Source: JAEINY01 sp942490535 (lineage in GTDB: Bacteria; Bacteroidota; Bacteroidia; Bacteroidales; Marinilabiliaceae). From it: DNA of 64,000 nucleotides. The notes below the pieces were generated by a model. That model ran no database searches, was not told the origin of the DNA, and saw nothing but the letters and a program-made list of their open reading frames with translations. The first letter of the stretch is position 1. Each line of letters begins with the position of its first letter. This document shows, piece by piece, positions 8,611-17,054 of this stretch. A program made the translations under genes and the position numbers. Location: assembly GCA_942490535.1 (NCBI GenBank), contig CALNXQ010000002.1, positions 186,001 through 250,000 of the forward strand, given 5' to 3'.

Positions 8611-9606
8611 ATGGCAATCAGTTACAAAGATTTAGGACTTGTTAACACAAAAGAGCTATTCGAAAAAGCAGTTGCGGGTGGATATGCTATTCCAGCTTAC
8701 AACTTTAACAACCTGGAACAAATGCAGGCTATTCTTTTGGCCTGTGTTGAAACCAAATCACCAGTGATTCTGCAAGTTTCTTCAGGTGCAAGAAAATACG
8801 CGAATGCTACTTTACTTCGCAACATGGCGCGTGGTGCTGTTGAGTATGTAAAAGAGTTAGGATATGAAATCCCGGTTGTATTACACCTTGATCACGGTGA
8901 TACGTTTGAATTGTGTAAAGACTGTATTGATAACGGCTTCTCGTCGGTAATGATTGATGGATCTCACCATTCCTACGAAGAAAACGTGGCTTTAACTAAA
9001 AAAGTGGTAGACTATGCACATGCTCATGGCGTAACTGTTGAGGGTGAACTTGGTGTATTAGCTGGTGTTGAAGATGATGTTGTAGCAGAAGAATCGACTT
9101 ACACTAAACCAGAAGAAGTAGAAGACTTTGTAAAGCGAACTGGTGTAGATTCATTGGCTATCTCTATTGGTACATCCCACGGTGCACACAAATTTACACC
9201 GGAGCAGTGTACTAAAAACGAAGATGGTGTATTAATTCCACCGCCATTGCAATTCGAAATTTTGGAAGAAATCGAAAAACGCATACCTGGTTTCCCAATT
9301 GTATTGCACGGTGCTTCATCTGTTCCACAAGAGCATGTTGAAGTCATCAATGCCAATGGTGGAGCCTTGAAAGCTGCTGTAGGTATTCCTGAAGAGCAAT
9401 TGCGTAGAGCTGCAAAATCAGCTGTTTGTAAAATCAACATTGACTCAGATGGTCGTTTAGCCATGACTGCTGCAATCAGAAAAACCTTCAACGAAAATCC
9501 GGGTGAATTTGATCCTAGAAAATACTTAGGTCCAGCTCGTGATTCATTGAAAGCACTTTACATGCACAAAAATGAAAACGTATTAGGTTCGGCTCAAAAA
9601 GCTTAA
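8611..9606 (+). CDS. fba: Class II fructose-bisphosphate aldolase (second paralogue)
   Basis: 331 residues. Metal and catalytic residues are D94/H95 in LHLDHGDTFE, H190 in ISIGTSHGAHKF and H233 in IVLHGASSVPQ. The sequence is of the shorter class II type found in Bacteroides and Firmicutes, clearly different from the 358-residue FbaA encoded divergently. Same predicted reaction in glycolysis/gluconeogenesis; a tagatose-bisphosphate preference cannot be excluded. It has its own promoter and a strong terminator at 9627-9660. Confidence 0.95.
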   Translation: MAISYKDLGLVNTKELFEKAVAGGYAIPAYNFNNLEQMQAILLACVETKSPVILQVSSGARKYANATLLRNMARGAVEYVKELGYEIPVVLHLDHGDTFELCKDCIDNGFSSVMIDGSHHSYEENVALTKKVVDYAHAHGVTVEGELGVLAGVEDDVVAEESTYTKPEEVEDFVKRTGVDSLAISIGTSHGAHKFTPEQCTKNEDGVLIPPPLQFEILEEIEKRIPGFPIVLHGASSVPQEHVEVINANGGALKAAVGIPEEQLRRAAKSAVCKINIDSDGRLAMTAAIRKTFNENPGEFDPRKYLGPARDSLKALYMHKNENVLGSAQKA

Positions 9607-9626
9607 TCACCTAATAGCATATATCA

Positions 9627-9660
9627 AAAAGGACGAACAGAACTGTTTGTCCTTTTTTTT
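9627..9660 (+). terminator. Terminator of the second aldolase gene
   Basis: Arms 9627-9640 and 9643-9656 pair over 14 positions with one G-T, followed by a T8 run. It also lies at the 3' side of tamL, so it may act for both convergent genes. Confidence 0.88.
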
Positions 9661-9689
9661 GTATTACACATTGACTTACTATTGAAAGT

Positions 9690-12011
9690 CTAGAATGGGT
9701 AACCAATTGCAAAATTAAATGCCATATTTTTTGTACGAAACGCATCTGAACCAAACACCCATCTTTCTCCAGCCGGCAAAGACGGATCACGCGCTTTAAC
9801 CCCCATATCCAATCGAAACACGAAATAACCAAAATCCAATCGCGTGCCAGCGCCTACACCCAAGGCAATTTGCTCATAGAATTGATCAAATTTAAACATC
9901 CCTTCTTCATCCTGTTCCTCAATCCCCGTCTCCCGAATGTTCCAGATATTTCCCATATCCATAAACAACGCACCTTCCAAACGCCAAAACAACTTGAACC
10001 GGTATTCCGCATTCAACTCTAACCGGATGTCGCCAATCTGGTTATAATAGCCACTTACGGTATCTTTAAAGGCACCAGGTCCCAAACCCCTTACCGGCCA
10101 GGCCCGGATACTATTGGCACCACCCACAAAATAGCGTTTTTCAAAGGGAAGCGTAGTCATGTTCCCATAAGGGTATCCCACTCCGGCAAAAAACCGATAG
10201 GCCATGGTATTAATCTCGTTGACATTATGATGGTAACGAACGTCAAAATCCGCCTTCACATATTGAGCATAGCGAATGCCCAATATTTCACGATATTCCG
10301 GATTGGACTTACCATCCCATAAACTCACAACGCTATTGAGGATATTTCCGGCCGCTTCAGCATTAGCCCTGAAGTACCAATACTGCTTCTCACTGGGAAG
10401 CACCTGTTCATTGTACAAATACGTATAGGAGCTATTAACAATTAAGTGATCCTCATAACTATACCTCAAGCTTGTATTCTCAATTCGTTTCCAAAAATCA
10501 GGATCAATTATGGGAATATTCACCAAACTAAACTCTAGGGGTGCAAAGGAATGACTGACCAATTTGGAAGATTTCCAATTGTAACTTAAGCGCGAATTGG
10601 CAATAGCCCGCGTATAATCCGGACGCCGCTGATAATTATAAGCCACCTTTACATTGGTCCGGGGATTAAATCGTTTTCGGAAGCTTTCCACCTTAAAGGG
10701 AATCACAAATTTTGGCAATGTTAATCCGGCATCGACCCCTACCTCCAGCGTATTGAATCGATTAGATCCATCACTTTTTGCCTGGTTCTCGGAGGCGGTT
10801 CTGAAGCGCAAATCGAATACTTCAGCTCCCCGGAGCAGGTTCTTATGCTTGTATTTGACAATACCCGCAGCTCCCAGGTTTCCGGACGAGTTGGTTCCCT
10901 CCACTTCAAACGCATAGGATTGAATGCGGGAAGGCGAAAGCTGAATAAAACACTCTAGCAACTTATTTCCTTGATTATCTCTTTCTTTGGGCAGCTCCCT
11001 AAATCGAATATCAATAAAACGAAATAACTGCAAGTCCGATAATAAGGCCTGTGTTTTATCCACTAAATCGGCACTGTACAATTGTCCCGGGAAAATATAG
11101 TTGGAATTAATCAACACATCGGCCCTAAAATTCAAATTATCACCGTAAAGAATATGACATCCTTCATACATCAACGTATCAAATCGATTCAAATACCCCG
11201 AATCATTCTGAAGGGCCTGTTGCGGATCAAAGCCCACCAAAAAAAAGACATCTTTAATACGTGATTTCTGATGAACCATTAAGGTATCCACATCCTTTGA
11301 AACCTCCTGTCGATCTTTCACCAGAATTAATGAATCATTCACCTGATAATTTCCCAAGGCACTATCCGCTAAATAATAGATATACTCCTTACTGAAGTTA
11401 AAATACCCTTTATTCCGCATTAAACGCGTCAGGCGTTCCCGTTCCTTATCATGCACTTCGGCATCAAATGGTGCACCATTCTTTATCAGGGATTGTATGG
11501 TATCCGCTAACACAATCTTACGCAGAGAGTCGTCATCAATCCGGTAATGCACATGATTAATCCGGTAGCGCTTCCCGGGATCAATGGTGTATCGGACTTT
11601 TACTTTTTTCTTTCGTTTTTGAATGACCGAATCGGTCACCTGAACATTGAAATAGCCTTTATTTTTAAGGTATAAGGTGAGTTGCTCATTGGATTTTTGC
11701 TTCAACAAAGCATCGTACAACACGGGTTCTTCACCAATGCGTCGTAACCAGCGATTAAACCCATTGGATTCATCCCTTCCGGATAAATTATACAAACCTA
11801 AGTGGAATCGCCAAAAACCAATGATCTTCACATTTTCCTTTTGACGGAGATAAAACTTCAACTCCTCTTTAGAAATATCCTTGGCATTGTTCTGTATTTC
11901 AATTCTGTTTAGCAAAAAAGCCTCATCGGGCACATACTTCGTTGTACTGCACCCAGCCAAGCCACTAATTATAATGATCCCTGCCAGTAAAAGTCGAAAC
12001 GTCACACGCAT
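9690..12011 (-). CDS. tamL: Omp85-family outer-membrane lipoprotein TamL
   Basis: 773 residues. The N terminus has a lipoprotein signal ending SGLAGC with lipid-acceptor C21, then POTRA-like repeats (about 30-420) and a C-terminal 16-strand barrel. The barrel includes EKRYFVGGANSIRAWPVRGL, matching the conserved RxxxGG/SxRGw region, and ends FNFAIGYPF with terminal Phe. The lipid anchor on an Omp85 protein is characteristic of Bacteroidota TamL, which works with TamB in envelope assembly or lipid transport. No tamB is adjacent here. It is divergent from the TrmH-family gene, a common pairing. Confidence 0.88.
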   Translation of the reverse strand: MRVTFRLLLAGIIIISGLAGCSTTKYVPDEAFLLNRIEIQNNAKDISKEELKFYLRQKENVKIIGFWRFHLGLYNLSGRDESNGFNRWLRRIGEEPVLYDALLKQKSNEQLTLYLKNKGYFNVQVTDSVIQKRKKKVKVRYTIDPGKRYRINHVHYRIDDDSLRKIVLADTIQSLIKNGAPFDAEVHDKERERLTRLMRNKGYFNFSKEYIYYLADSALGNYQVNDSLILVKDRQEVSKDVDTLMVHQKSRIKDVFFLVGFDPQQALQNDSGYLNRFDTLMYEGCHILYGDNLNFRADVLINSNYIFPGQLYSADLVDKTQALLSDLQLFRFIDIRFRELPKERDNQGNKLLECFIQLSPSRIQSYAFEVEGTNSSGNLGAAGIVKYKHKNLLRGAEVFDLRFRTASENQAKSDGSNRFNTLEVGVDAGLTLPKFVIPFKVESFRKRFNPRTNVKVAYNYQRRPDYTRAIANSRLSYNWKSSKLVSHSFAPLEFSLVNIPIIDPDFWKRIENTSLRYSYEDHLIVNSSYTYLYNEQVLPSEKQYWYFRANAEAAGNILNSVVSLWDGKSNPEYREILGIRYAQYVKADFDVRYHHNVNEINTMAYRFFAGVGYPYGNMTTLPFEKRYFVGGANSIRAWPVRGLGPGAFKDTVSGYYNQIGDIRLELNAEYRFKLFWRLEGALFMDMGNIWNIRETGIEEQDEEGMFKFDQFYEQIALGVGAGTRLDFGYFVFRLDMGVKARDPSLPAGERWVFGSDAFRTKNMAFNFAIGYPF

Positions 12012-12118
12012 TCTTGATTATTAGGCCTAAAGATAAAAAGAGGTAGACCTGAAAAATAATATTGTTGATAAATTCCTGCAAAATTTCGATAAAGATATCT
12101 AAATCGGATGATATGCTA

Positions 12119-12126
12119 TAACTTTG
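12119..12126 (+). promoter_or_regulatory. -7 promoter element of the RNA methyltransferase gene
   Basis: TAACTTTG matches TAnnTTTG perfectly. Its last three bases are the TTG that would otherwise be taken as an upstream start codon, so the ATG at 12139 is preferred. No good -33 TTTG is seen at the right distance. Confidence 0.55.
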
Positions 12127-12138
12127 CATTCAATTATA

Positions 12139-12927
12139 ATGGATTTTCAGATGCTAAGCAAAAACAAACAAAAACTTATTACTTCATTGGCGAAAAAGAA
12201 ATACCGGGATAGTCACCATCTTTTCCTGGCTGAGGGCGATAAGTTGGTGAGTGACCTTGTTTCAAATCACCTTAACTGCGTACTCCTTGTTTGTACGGAA
12301 CAATGGCATACCCTTCACCAACAAGAAACAGGGAACTGTCCGGAAGTGATTATTACCGATGAAAATCAAATTAAGAAAGTCTCACAACTGAAGAGTCCGC
12401 CACCGGTCATTGGTGTTTTTGAACAAAAGAAAGACCGTACTGACACCATCCACTTTCACGATGAACTCACCTTGTTTCTGGATGACGTACAAGACCCTGG
12501 AAACCTGGGAACCATTATCCGTTTAGCCGATTGGTTTGGCATTCGCCAGGTGTTTTGTTCCAAGGGTTGTGCCGATGTGTATAATCACAAAACCATCCAA
12601 TCCACCATGGGAGCCATCGCCCGTGTAACCGTGCATTACACCAATCCCATCACCTTTTTTGAAGAAGCGAAGCAGGCAAACATTCCGGTTTACGGGACTT
12701 TCCTGGAAGGCGAAAACATCTATTCCGAATCCCTGACAACCAATGGCATCATCCTGATGGGAAATGAAGGAAAAGGCATTTGCCCTGAACTGCAACCCTA
12801 CGTCTCAAAAAAACTCTTCATCCCCAATTTCCCGGCAGGGGCTCTGACCTCAGAATCCCTTAATGTATCCATTGCAACAGCCATCGTTTGTTCCGAATTC
12901 AGGCGGCGCAACACCCCTGCCTCTTAA
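12139..12927 (+). CDS. TrmH (SpoU)-family RNA methyltransferase
   Basis: 262 residues from the ATG at 12139. An N-terminal substrate-binding domain (about 1-95, HHLFLAEGDKLVSDL) is followed by the knotted SPOUT domain with the three motifs DDVQDPGNLGTIIRLADWFG, ILMGNEGKGI and PNFPAGALTSESLNVSIATA. The family 2'-O-methylates ribose in rRNA or tRNA using S-adenosylmethionine; the target base cannot be assigned. It is divergent from tamL and convergent with an FAD dehydrogenase, with a tandem-repeat region beyond its stop. Confidence 0.92.
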   Translation: MDFQMLSKNKQKLITSLAKKKYRDSHHLFLAEGDKLVSDLVSNHLNCVLLVCTEQWHTLHQQETGNCPEVIITDENQIKKVSQLKSPPPVIGVFEQKKDRTDTIHFHDELTLFLDDVQDPGNLGTIIRLADWFGIRQVFCSKGCADVYNHKTIQSTMGAIARVTVHYTNPITFFEEAKQANIPVYGTFLEGENIYSESLTTNGIILMGNEGKGICPELQPYVSKKLFIPNFPAGALTSESLNVSIATAIVCSEFRRRNTPAS

Positions 12928-13275
12928 ATACAAAATCCCCCAAAGACCATAACGAAATGAACTGTGACGACACACAGCCAAACATTGGGGTATCGGGGAC
13001 AAATTGAGATGCGCGGGACAATTATTTTTCCCGCTGGGGATAAATCTTTTTGCCGCACGGGATAATTTGTTTTGCCGCGCGGCATAATCCATTTACAGAC
13101 ACATCATTTTTTTCGGAAACACAGATAAGGAAGAATCCGAAAGCATGACCAACGGCCACCTCTTTTACAATCTCCTAACCTGGACGAGCCAGAACCAAAT
13201 AATGAATATTGATCATTCCACAGAGTCGAAAAACAACATCCTGCCAAATAATACAAGAATATCAGTGGCGAGACA
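12928..13275. other. Convergent intergenic region holding a 22-bp repeat array
   Basis: 348 bp between the methyltransferase and FAD dehydrogenase stop codons. The left half holds the tandem array described separately (12996-13090). The right half has a short TTTCGGA/TCCGAAA inverted repeat near 13111-13142 and nothing else recognisable. The open frames crossing it (for example minus 12850-13092) have the composition of the repeats and are not believed. Confidence 0.6.
12996..13090. repeat. Degenerate tandem array A, 22-bp period
   Basis: Units begin at 12996, 13015, 13037, 13059 and 13081, so spacings are 19, 22, 22 and 22 bp. The last three full units share GGGAYAAW followed by a T-rich tract and TTTTGCCGC or TTTTCCCGC. 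The first unit is degenerate (GGGACAAATTGAGATGCGC) and the last is cut off after GGCATAATCC. A 22-bp period would shift the reading frame in each unit, so this is a DNA- or RNA-level repeat, not a peptide repeat. It lies in a convergent intergenic region. Confidence 0.7.
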
Positions 13276-14859
13276 CTAAACACTTACATCTAAAGCCTTA
13301 CCCGTAATATACTCGTACGCTTTTTCAGCACAACGCTCCCCATCAATGGCTGATGAGGCAATTCCGCCCGCATAACCAGCTCCTTCGCCACACGGGAAAA
13401 GGCCTCCAACCTGAACGTGCTGGAAACTGAATTTATCACGCGGAATGCGTACCGGTGATGACGTGCGACTTTCCACCCCCACCACTAAAGCTTCGTTAGT
13501 GACAAATCCATGGGCACGTTTATCAAAATAGTCGAATCCTTTTTGCAAGCGCTTCCCAATGTGTTCCGGTAACCAAAAGTGCATGGGCGAGGCAATTAAT
13601 CCGGGTACATAGGAGCATTCGGGCAATTCAAAGGAAAGCTTCCCATCCACAAAATCGGCCAATCCCTGAGCCGGAGCCACCACACCGCGTCCACCATTCA
13701 CGAAGGCCAATCGCTCCAGTTCCTGTTGAAATTCCAGACCGCCTAACACGCCTTTATTTTGATGTTCACCAATATCCTCCGGCCTGATTTCAACCACCAT
13801 TCCCGAATTGGCAAAGGGAGAATTTCGTTTGGCCGGTGACATACCATTGACCACCATCTCATTGGCATTGGTCATTGCCGGAACGATGAATCCCCCCGGA
13901 CACATGCAAAAGGAGTAAACTCCCCGATCAGCCTGCTGGCAGGATAAGCTATAAGAGGCAGCCGGCAAGTAATCGCCGCGTCCCTTGGCAGAGTGGTACT
14001 GAATCTGATCAATCAGCTCCTGCGGATGCTCCACCCGTACCCCCATGGCCCATGTCTTAGCCTCCAGGGTAATTTCTTTATCATTTAAAAAATAGTAGAC
14101 GTCTTTGGCCGAATGACCAGTTGCTAAAACAACCGCCCGTCCCTCAACTTTATCGCCATTCTCCAGCACCACACCGGTAATCCGGTCGGCATCCATGAGT
14201 ACATCGGTCACTTTAGTCTCAAAATGAACTTCACCACCCGCCTGGACAATGGATTCACGCATGGCCTTGATCACCCCCGGCAGACGATCGGTTCCAATGT
14301 GGGGATGGGCATCAATTAAAATCTCCTCACTGGCACCGTGAAAGTGGAAAACCTCTAATACTTTTTTGAAATCACCTCGCTTGGTACTGCGAGTATAGAG
14401 TTTACCGTCCGAAAAAGTACCGGCTCCCCCTTCCCCAAAGGCATAATTCGATTCCTGATTAACCCCTTGATTCCGGTTCAACAGTGCTAAGTCGCGCTTC
14501 CGGTCATTCACGGGCTTACCACGTTCCAAAACAATGGGTTTTAATCCCAGTTCAATCAATCGCAAGGCCGCAAAATAGCCACCTGGTCCTGCACCTACCA
14601 CCACAACTTCAGGGGCATTGGATACATCGGGATATTCAAAATGTACTGGTTTTGGTAGGGTGGGTTTTACATTGGCAAAAGCTTCAATATGAAGTTGCAC
14701 AAAAACAGGAGCTTTTCGCGCATCAATGGACCTTTTCACTACCTGCATGTAGGTAATGCTTTCGGGTGCCACTTTTAACTTTTGGGCAACCAACGGCCGG
14801 TAGAACTTTTCATCAGAAGCCTCACGAGGCGAAATCCTTAAAACAACTTCACGTTTCAT
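13276..14859 (-). CDS. NAD(P)/FAD-dependent dehydrogenase (COG2509 type)
   Basis: 527 residues. An N-terminal 80-residue region (KREVVLRISPREASDEKFYR) of the type found in this uncharacterised family precedes an FAD-binding Rossmann fold with VVVGAGPGGYFAALRLIELG (GxGxxG at 89-94). The C-terminal FAD motif GLFPCGEGAGYAGGIASSAI is also conserved. The family is annotated as FAD-dependent dehydrogenase of unknown substrate. It stands alone on the minus strand, convergent with the RNA methyltransferase gene. Confidence 0.88.
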   Translation of the reverse strand: MKREVVLRISPREASDEKFYRPLVAQKLKVAPESITYMQVVKRSIDARKAPVFVQLHIEAFANVKPTLPKPVHFEYPDVSNAPEVVVVGAGPGGYFAALRLIELGLKPIVLERGKPVNDRKRDLALLNRNQGVNQESNYAFGEGGAGTFSDGKLYTRSTKRGDFKKVLEVFHFHGASEEILIDAHPHIGTDRLPGVIKAMRESIVQAGGEVHFETKVTDVLMDADRITGVVLENGDKVEGRAVVLATGHSAKDVYYFLNDKEITLEAKTWAMGVRVEHPQELIDQIQYHSAKGRGDYLPAASYSLSCQQADRGVYSFCMCPGGFIVPAMTNANEMVVNGMSPAKRNSPFANSGMVVEIRPEDIGEHQNKGVLGGLEFQQELERLAFVNGGRGVVAPAQGLADFVDGKLSFELPECSYVPGLIASPMHFWLPEHIGKRLQKGFDYFDKRAHGFVTNEALVVGVESRTSSPVRIPRDKFSFQHVQVGGLFPCGEGAGYAGGIASSAIDGERCAEKAYEYITGKALDVSV

Positions 14860-14940
14860 CTTAATACAAAAAGATTAATGCATAATCAATCAGATCATTC
14901 CATTTAGAGGATCTGGTTCAGCCCACAAAAGTACAGGAAT

Positions 14941-15645
14941 TTATTCAAAGTAAAAGGTCAGACAGAACAATCGTGACTTCAATCCATTTACGGCGTAGCT
15001 GTATTTCACATCTTCCGGTTCACCGGTTCCTTTGGGATTTAAAATATTGGCCAGTCCAATGGAGGTCTTTAATTCGACAGAGAGCCGAAAATAAGACAGG
15101 TACATATCAATACCGGCTCCGGCTTCAATATAACCATCCATCGACTTCAACAACAAGCCGTCTTGCTTGTCTTTTGCCAGGTCATAGCGGGCATTAAAAC
15201 CAGCGATAATATAGGGTTTGGCATTGTGCATGCGCAAGGCATTGTATTTTAACAACAAGGGAAACTCCAGGAAAGTTGATTTAATGTGCAAGGGCTCCTC
15301 CTCCTTTACACCTTCTTCGTCTACGAACCAGATGTCGCGCTGGCCAAAACTGATGCCCGGTAAAAACCGCAGGTTTAAATCTTTTCGCAAGCGATAGCTG
15401 GACACAATACCTATGTTCAATCCCGGCTTAAGATCAATAACTTCACCATAAATAACACTCCCGTCAGGATTTACGCCAGGTCCATTATTGTACACCCTAA
15501 AATCCATCGCATTGAAACCAATCAGAAAGCCAAAATGCAGGGGGCGCTCATCAAAGGAGCGTAGGTTCGCCACTTTCTTTTTATCCTTTTGGGCAAAACC
15601 ATTTAACGATACAATGAAACACACTAAAAAGATAACTGCTCTCAA
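14941..15645 (-). CDS. porT: PorT-like outer-membrane beta-barrel protein (type IX secretion)
   Basis: 234 residues. A signal peptide ending near residue 19 (SLNGFAQ) precedes a small barrel with FDERPLHFGFLIGFNAMDF at the start and repeated aromatic beta strands such as RKDLNLRFLPGISFGQRDIW, ending in FYFE. Sequence pattern and position directly after ubiE (47 bp) match PorT/SprT, an outer-membrane component of the type IX secretion and gliding apparatus. No other T9SS gene is in the window, so the assignment leans on synteny. Confidence 0.8.
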   Translation of the reverse strand: MRAVIFLVCFIVSLNGFAQKDKKKVANLRSFDERPLHFGFLIGFNAMDFRVYNNGPGVNPDGSVIYGEVIDLKPGLNIGIVSSYRLRKDLNLRFLPGISFGQRDIWFVDEEGVKEEEPLHIKSTFLEFPLLLKYNALRMHNAKPYIIAGFNARYDLAKDKQDGLLLKSMDGYIEAGAGIDMYLSYFRLSVELKTSIGLANILNPKGTGEPEDVKYSYAVNGLKSRLFCLTFYFE

Positions 15646-15692
15646 CGGATTACGGGTTTTAGTACATGGATATAAACCGAAAAATCAGATTT

Positions 15693-16424
15693 TTATTGCT
15701 CTGCTTTTTCAGCCAGATAAATGGTGGCAATTCCCATGGTTTGCTTGTAGCGTTTGATGGGCTTCAAATTTGCATTTATAAGTTCCTGATCAAAGCGCTC
15801 ACCGTCAGGAAAGGTGAGCACTGACTCTGGCAGATAAGTGTAGGCTGCTTTATCTCTTGAAATCAAACCACCCAACACGGGTAAAATATATCTGAAATAG
15901 AACAGGTAAAGTTGCTTAAATGGAAAATAAACTGGCTTGGAAAACTCAAGCACCACCATTTTACCACCAGGCTTGAGCACGCGCCCCATATCTGTTAAGC
16001 CTTTATTCAGATTCTCAAAATTGCGTACGCCGAAAGCCACCATCACCGCATCAAAAGTATTGCTCTCAAAAGGCAGATTTTCCGAATCCCCTTCCTGAAC
16101 CGTAAGCCACTCCGTCAATTCACGTTTAGCAATTTTGTCTTCCGCTACTTTCAGCATCTCCGTAGAGATATCGACACCTACTACTTTACAATGTAGCCGG
16201 CGATGGGCTTCCAAAGCCAAATCACCAGTACCGGTGGCCACATCTAAAATGACGGGGTTCTTAATCTCCCTAAGCAGATGAATGGCCTTTTTACGCCAAA
16301 TTTTATCAATCCCAAGCGATAAGAAATGGTTTAAAAAATCATACTTGGGCGCAATATTATTAAACATGCCTGCCACCTGGCTCTTTTTTGAAGCTTCAGA
16401 GGCTTTATAGGGTTTTACCGTCAT
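15693..16424 (-). CDS. ubiE: Demethylmenaquinone methyltransferase UbiE/MenG
   Basis: 243 residues. Class I methyltransferase with SAM motif VILDVATGTGDLALEA near residues 58-73, plus the family signatures FNNIAPKYDFLNHFLSLGID at the N terminus and VLKPGGKMVVLEFSKP. It performs the last step of menaquinone synthesis. It is followed by porT with a 47-bp gap. A TATTTTTG -7 element lies just upstream. Confidence 0.95.
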   Translation of the reverse strand: MTVKPYKASEASKKSQVAGMFNNIAPKYDFLNHFLSLGIDKIWRKKAIHLLREIKNPVILDVATGTGDLALEAHRRLHCKVVGVDISTEMLKVAEDKIAKRELTEWLTVQEGDSENLPFESNTFDAVMVAFGVRNFENLNKGLTDMGRVLKPGGKMVVLEFSKPVYFPFKQLYLFYFRYILPVLGGLISRDKAAYTYLPESVLTFPDGERFDQELINANLKPIKRYKQTMGIATIYLAEKAEQ

Positions 16425-16445
16425 TCGTTATAAATTAGATTGTCG

Positions 16446-16453
16446 CAAAAATA
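16446..16453 (-). promoter_or_regulatory. -7 promoter element of ubiE
   Basis: TATTTTTG on the minus strand matches TAnnTTTG, 21 bp before the ubiE ATG. No -33 TTTG is found at 19-21 nt, so support is partial. Confidence 0.45.
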
Positions 16454-16466
16454 ACATCCCAAACAT

Positions 16467-16505
16467 AAAAAAGGGAATAAAAACCAACTTTTGGCCTATT
16501 CCCTT
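16467..16505 (-). terminator. Terminator after the TlpA-like gene
   Basis: AAGGGAATA and TATTCCCTT (16497-16505 and 16471-16479 in plus coordinates) form a 9-bp stem across a 17-nt loop, followed on the minus strand by a T6 run. It lies about 22 bp past the stop of the upstream thioredoxin gene. Confidence 0.75.
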
Positions 16506-16527
16506 CTATCTTTTTTCAAAAAAGGTA

Positions 16528-17043
16528 TTATTTCAGCTGATTGGCCAAAAGTATTTTCAAGGCCTCAAAATCATCCGCATTAAAACCGGTACTCGCATAC
16601 ACCACTTTACCGCTCTTATCGATCAGGTAATTACGCGGAATGGTATTCGCTGCAAATTGGTTATATACGTTCCGCTCGGGATCGGGATAAAAGGGCAAAT
16701 CTAACTGGCGATCCACACCGAACTTCTCTAATTCGTCAGCCGAGTGCTCCCGTCCAATCACTAAAAGCACAAAATCCTTATGATCTTTGTATTTCTCCCA
16801 GACTTCTTTTTGAAGATGAGGCAGCTCCTTAACACACGGCGGACACCAAGTGGCAAAAAAGTTAACCAGCACCACTTTCCCTTTCAAGTCTTCACTGCTC
16901 AGCACTGATTCAGGGCCCTGCAAGGTAAATACCGGAATGGCATCACCTTTTTTAATTTTTTCTGATTCATCGGCCCGGGTAATGGTAAACATCCCCACCA
17001 ACAAACCGATAAACACCAACAAAATAGCCTTTCCTTGTTTCAT
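16528..17043 (-). CDS. TlpA-family thioredoxin-like protein, exported or membrane-anchored
   Basis: 171 residues from the ATG at 17043. A longer frame would overlap purL and adds a basic tail, so the start MKQGKAILLVFIGLLVGMF, which is a signal peptide or anchor, is preferred. The redox motif is FFATWCPPCVKELP, a WCPPC active site of the TlpA/ResA type, with the cis-proline segment NTIPRNYLIDKSG. It probably reduces disulfides in the periplasm. It starts 11 bp after the purL stop and may be co-transcribed with purL. Confidence 0.9.
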   Translation of the reverse strand: MKQGKAILLVFIGLLVGMFTITRADESEKIKKGDAIPVFTLQGPESVLSSEDLKGKVVLVNFFATWCPPCVKELPHLQKEVWEKYKDHKDFVLLVIGREHSADELEKFGVDRQLDLPFYPDPERNVYNQFAANTIPRNYLIDKSGKVVYASTGFNADDFEALKILLANQLK

Positions 17044-17054
17044 CCTTTTCCTAA

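Noticed and set aside
12850..13092. 80-codon minus frame across the methyltransferase end and array A
   Set aside because: Half of it is antisense to the methyltransferase gene and half is repeat sequence with a 22-bp period that cannot give a peptide repeat.
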